Assembly (NCBI GenBank): GCA_001596135.1
Contig: CP014773.1
Span: 5,146,001-5,210,000, forward strand
Source: Mucilaginibacter sp. PAMC 26640
GTDB lineage: Bacteria > Bacteroidota > Bacteroidia > Sphingobacteriales > Sphingobacteriaceae
Direction of reading: 5' to 3'
DNA length: 64,000 nucleotides
The translations under genes and the position numbers were made by a program. Shown here piece by piece: positions 62,501-64,000 of this stretch; position 1 is the stretch's first letter, and every line of letters starts with the position of its first letter. Below the pieces are notes generated by a model. That model did not search any database. It was given only the letters and a program-made list of their open reading frames with translations, and was not told where the DNA came from.

Positions 62501-64000
62501 AAACTGGCGTTTGATCCGTTGGTATTATTGGCTGATCCTGCAGCATTGGTCCCCGCCAGGGTTGTTACCCGGCCCGTTATGCTTATTTTTCTGATGTCCG
62601 CATTCGCCAGATCGGCTACATAAAGGTTACCTGAGCCATCGGTAGCAACTCCTACAGGATACCTGTATTTTGCATCAAGATCTGCATCACCATTTGCAAA
62701 GTTATAGTCTCCGCTCTTGCCGGATACAATGCTAACCTCACCTGCTGCAGATACCTTTTTGATCATGTTAAACCCGGAATCACCTACGTATATATTACCA
62801 AAAGCATCAGCCGCCAATCCATAAGGGGTGCTAAATCCGCTTGCAAAGGTTGAAAGGTTTCCTCCAGGACTTACTTTTTGTATGATATTACTTACCACGT
62901 TAGTTACATAGATATTTCCGGATGGATCAACTGCTATGGCTGACACATCTTCCAGGCCCGACTTTACTGTGGTTACCCCACCGTAAGCCCTTGCAGGGAC
63001 GGCACCGCCTGTATTTTGTGGAGACAAAGGCGGTATTGCAACGTTGACCGTATATTGCTGCGGACTGCTGTAACTAATATTTGGTGGATTAACTGCTTTT
63101 CGGGGCCGGATAAATGACACGGTGTAGGTGCTGATGGTTACCCCGTCTTCTGCAATAACCTGGATGGCTGTGGAATTGCCGCCTGTATTTAAAGGCATTG
63201 TAAACGGCGCACCGCTTGCCACCGGACTGCCATTTATTTTCAATGTAGCATTGATATCAGCCAGGGAAGGGGTAACATTAATGCCGGTTGTTGTTTCCGG
63301 CACCGTCATTACATAATTGCGCTGCGATGGCGAAAAAGACGGGCTAAGTGATACGCCGCCCGTTAACAGGCCACTAAGCGTTGCATCTGTTGAGATAAGT
63401 CTTGTTGTAATATTTACAATTGCCGATCCGGATCCTGACTTGTTATACGCAGTAATGGTGTAATCCTGCGCCGGGCTAACCGCTGTTGGCGTACCGTTGA
63501 TGATACCCGTTGTGGCATCAAAACTGAGGCCGGGCGGTAAAGCAGGACTGATGTTGTATCCCGTTAAAAGTATTTTCCTGATCGTGCTGGAACCATTATC
63601 TGCCGTATATAAATTCCCGTCCTTATCTGCAACAATACCAACCGGAAACGAAAAGAGAGCATCTGTACCTACCGCGTTTACGGTGCCGAAATTACCTGCG
63701 TTTCCCGCAAGCGTGGTTACCACTCCCGCCGGTGTTATTTTACGAACCAGGCTGTTGTATGAATCGCTCACGTATAAATTGCCATTGGCGTCATTTGCAA
63801 CACCGTAGGGCCCTTCAAATCGGGCAGCAGTACCAGTTCCGTTTGCCGCACCTGCAGTCCCATTTCCGGCTAACGTGCTTACTACTCCCGTAGGTGTAAC
63901 CTTCCTGATAGCATTATTATATATATCGGCCACATATACATTTCCCGCAGCATCAGTAGCCACCCCAAACGGGCCATTAAATTTTGCTACTGTTTTGTCA
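56584..64000 (-). CDS. Giant cell-surface protein: NHL propellers, cadherin-like repeats, T9SS type B sorting domain (partial)
   Basis: The gene is open at the right window edge: the frame continues upstream past 64000 without a start, and GTG at 63961-63963 is internal to an NHL repeat. At least 2,470 residues are visible. From the N-terminus: NHL blades (GPYGVANDANGNLYVSDSYNSLVRKITPAG), a putative Ig (PPGLSFDATTGIINGTPTA), one cadherin-like beta-sandwich, and a six-blade NHL block (about residues 310-620). A second putative Ig and 17 tandem cadherin-like repeats of about 99 residues follow. The end (AAILPSVVTPNGDGVNDYWVIPNI... to SGAVTIMK) is the gliding-motility-associated/type B C-terminal domain of type IX secretion. 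It is thus exported and attached to or released from the outer membrane, probably as an adhesin. Confidence 0.93.
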   Translation of the reverse strand, partial: DKTVAKFNGPFGVATDAAGNVYVADIYNNAIRKVTPTGVVSTLAGNGTAGAANGTGTAARFEGPYGVANDANGNLYVSDSYNSLVRKITPAGVVTTLAGNAGNFGTVNAVGTDALFSFPVGIVADKDGNLYTADNGSSTIRKILLTGYNISPALPPGLSFDATTGIINGTPTAVSPAQDYTITAYNKSGSGSAIVNITTRLISTDATLSGLLTGGVSLSPSFSPSQRNYVMTVPETTTGINVTPSLADINATLKINGSPVASGAPFTMPLNTGGNSTAIQVIAEDGVTISTYTVSFIRPRKAVNPPNISYSSPQQYTVNVAIPPLSPQNTGGAVPARAYGGVTTVKSGLEDVSAIAVDPSGNIYVTNVVSNIIQKVSPGGNLSTFASGFSTPYGLAADAFGNIYVGDSGFNMIKKVSAAGEVSIVSGKSGDYNFANGDADLDAKYRYPVGVATDGSGNLYVADLANADIRKISITGRVTTLAGTNAAGSANNTNGSNASFNEPYAVATDLNGNVYVADSKNNKIRKITPSGATTTFAGSGAAGQTNGTGTLAAFESPKGVATDVLGNVYVLDAANSMIRKITPSGVTTRLAGSGYYLFTDGIGPLAAFSYPLGIAADADGQLYISDSNNKAIRKIQTTGYVISPATLPAGLTFDATTGKISGTPTASAGPANFTITAYNLGGSSSAIVNIRVNGLNNDATLKSLDLSSGTLSTAFSSGTLSYSTNNTGNADFITLTPTSTQGSASIKINGATVVSGTASANLPLAIGANVFDIVVTATDGISTKTYQLTVNRSAPVYATEASLSSLTTTNATFFPAFNSNTLNYSASVAGTVAGLTVTPSSLESHAVIEVEGTPLVSGTESGTIALNYGSNTIHIKVTAEDGVTVKTYALTVIRQASANADLSGITLSTGHLTPNFSANGLTYSAEVPGNVDAITLTPYTAEATATVRVEGTIVASGAASGTFPLAVGPNVITAAVTAQDNVTVKNYQITVVRAPSSNANLSALTPSSGTLSPTFDPAKTSYGTSVPNTVTSINITPVSGGVNEIITVDGVVVASGTASTAIPLIVGNNPITVQVTAEDGITIKNYLLTVSRLPSSDAGLAGLATNQGDLLPTFATGIASYSIAVSNATTAIKIIPTVNEPNATVTVNNVSVGNGSASGNISLNIGVTNIMIKVTAQDGVSTQTYSVSVTRAASSNADLANLEINPGSLTEVFDPGITAYSAKVGNTTTAVKLTPALSEANASVAINGVPVASGVPSGNIALNVGPNIINVKVTAQDGITVKNYTVTVTREPSSNADLSNIALSTGSLKEVFASGKLDYSADVLNTDASIQIKATVSDATATITVNGDAVAAGSFSGNIPLTVGQTVITIVATAQDGITTKTYTVTVKRPPSADANLAALVPGAGKLDPLFTQGTTAYTVTVPNTVTAITLSPTVNEANASVKVNGTIVASGTASNSFPLIVGASVFTTVVTAQDGVTTKTYTVTVIRQKSTDATLSNITLTDGSTLTPNFLPGITTYTASVLNTVTTASVIPVANESNAIITIGGRVVNSGAASAPVTLVVGPNTINTIVTAQDGVTTQTYSITVIRMPSTDATLSDLKLSSKTLTPAISSGSLLYNASVGNEVKTITFTPIVNQADATVKINGVSVTSGSPSAAIPLKVGDNTITTVVTAQDGITTKSYIATINRAPSTNATLAQLAVVPNQLNITFNKLITGYSMLLKNDVTSAIVTPTVEDATATVVINGIPVASGSPSPAIPLKVGNNPITIIVTAEDGKTKKTYVIIANRALSSDNDLANLVLSSGTLKPGFESGLNNYTAAVAHAVNSVNVKPYLADAAASVKVNGVAVSSGSASPEIRLNVGPNMINVVVTAQNSEVNTYTITVNRDPGSNANLLNLSLSAGTLSPAFTIGKTSYAATVLNAVGSVKITPTVEDATATVKVNGTAVASGSASQSIVLTVGSNTILTTVTAQDGITTQTYSVTITRAKSPNADLGTLTLSSGSLSPVFSAAGTSYSVTVNNSEQTIRVTPTAVDAAAVVRVNNAIVAAGGSSGNIPLAVGITPVNITVTAEDGTLKTYTVNVTRSKSPDASLADLTSASGVLDPAFSPAVLAYQITVDNSIATATLKPTANDAGATIQVNGQAVVSGNVSQALTLKQGANPFNVKVTAADGTIQTYVVNIFRTLSDNADLANLVLSAGNFTPAFTSGNLNYELHVPYNVFKTTVTATASDPGAGLKINGSAAQNGIASGSVTINSASTLVTVTVTSASGAQSKSYQVKVIRAAPPVSTDATLISLRTSSGQLSPSFSPTTTNYVVTVDANTQSVTVTGITTNGGATIKINGTEVLSGSSSDEIILAPGTNPVIPIVVTAADGVTTQTYTVAISKAVLAAILPSVVTPNGDGVNDYWVIPNINLFPDCTVKIFNRGGQMIFSSVGYGTPWDGTLNGRTLQADVYYYVIDLKHSQGVRSGAVTIMK
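56860..61920 (-). repeat. Tandem array of about 17 coding repeats (cadherin-like domains, period about 297 bases)
   Basis: Within the giant surface protein, 17 units follow the pattern S-x-(N/D)-A-x-L-x-x-L, then F-x-x-x-x-x-x-Y, then V-NG-x-x-V-x-S-G, and end with V-T-A-x-DG-x-x-x-x-Y-x-(V/I)-x-V-x-R. Unit length is nearly constant (98-101 residues). Neighbouring DNA units differ substantially, so the array is old rather than a fresh expansion. An 18th unit stands alone at about 63090-63390, between the NHL blocks. Confidence 0.88.

Overview
The window looks like chromosomal DNA from a Bacteroidota bacterium, most likely a Sphingobacteriaceae member close to Mucilaginibacter or Pedobacter. 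This placement is an inference without any database search. It rests on a TTTG / TAtaTTTG promoter in front of a tRNA-Lys gene, a giant adhesin with a gliding-motility / type IX secretion C-terminal domain, many small Sec-secreted proteins ending their signal peptides in AQ, NIPSNAP, DUF2147 and YCF48-like proteins, and CTCACCCC / CCCTCTCTGC intergenic repeats.

Layout. 0-4 kb (minus strand): the end of an exopolysaccharide locus, with a flippase and a Wzc-like tyrosine autokinase. 4.3-12 kb: an acetate kinase - phosphoketolase operon, divergent from a PAS histidine kinase overlapping a single-domain response regulator, then small proteins (one resembling only the N-terminal domain of D-lactate dehydrogenase) and a tandem universal stress protein. 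12-20.3 kb: a CheB-CheR-PAS-kinase hybrid, a SulP transporter, a stand-alone CheB with a C-terminal zinc-ribbon-like tail, and a second PAS kinase. No chemoreceptor, CheA or flagellar gene is visible, so these probably form non-chemotaxis stress signalling.

20.5-39.7 kb is an accessory-looking block of about twenty poorly characterised genes. It holds secreted proteins and lipoproteins, a 342-codon TIM-barrel-like lipoprotein gene cut by an in-frame TAG, WG-repeat, SH3-like and FG-GAP-like proteins, a duplicated membrane protein, a TPR-like protein, two ankyrin proteins, an SPFH-SHOCT protein, and two paralogous zinc-ribbon / single-TM / propeller-like proteins near its two ends. The block ends at a decayed ISL3-type transposase joined to an outer-membrane protein fragment, next to tRNA-Lys.

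41-50 kb: YCF48-like and DUF2147 genes, two tRNA-Leu genes (CAG and GAG), a DEAD-type helicase, an outer-membrane barrel protein whose N-terminal half carries kinase-like motifs, a GT4 glycosyltransferase, a Tat-exported NIPSNAP protein and a cluster of palindromic repeats. 50.7-56.3 kb: an operon closely resembling paoABCD plus mocA, encoding a periplasmic molybdo-flavo-iron-sulfur aldehyde oxidoreductase with its maturation factors. 56.6 kb to the right edge: a protein of more than 2,470 residues (minus strand, start outside the window) with two NHL propeller blocks, 18 cadherin-like beta-sandwich repeats and a T9SS type B sorting domain.

The least explained features are the 20.5-39.7 kb block, the kinase-like/outer-membrane barrel fusion at 45-47.5 kb, and the FixL-like PAS kinase without the haem histidine next to the phosphoketolase operon.
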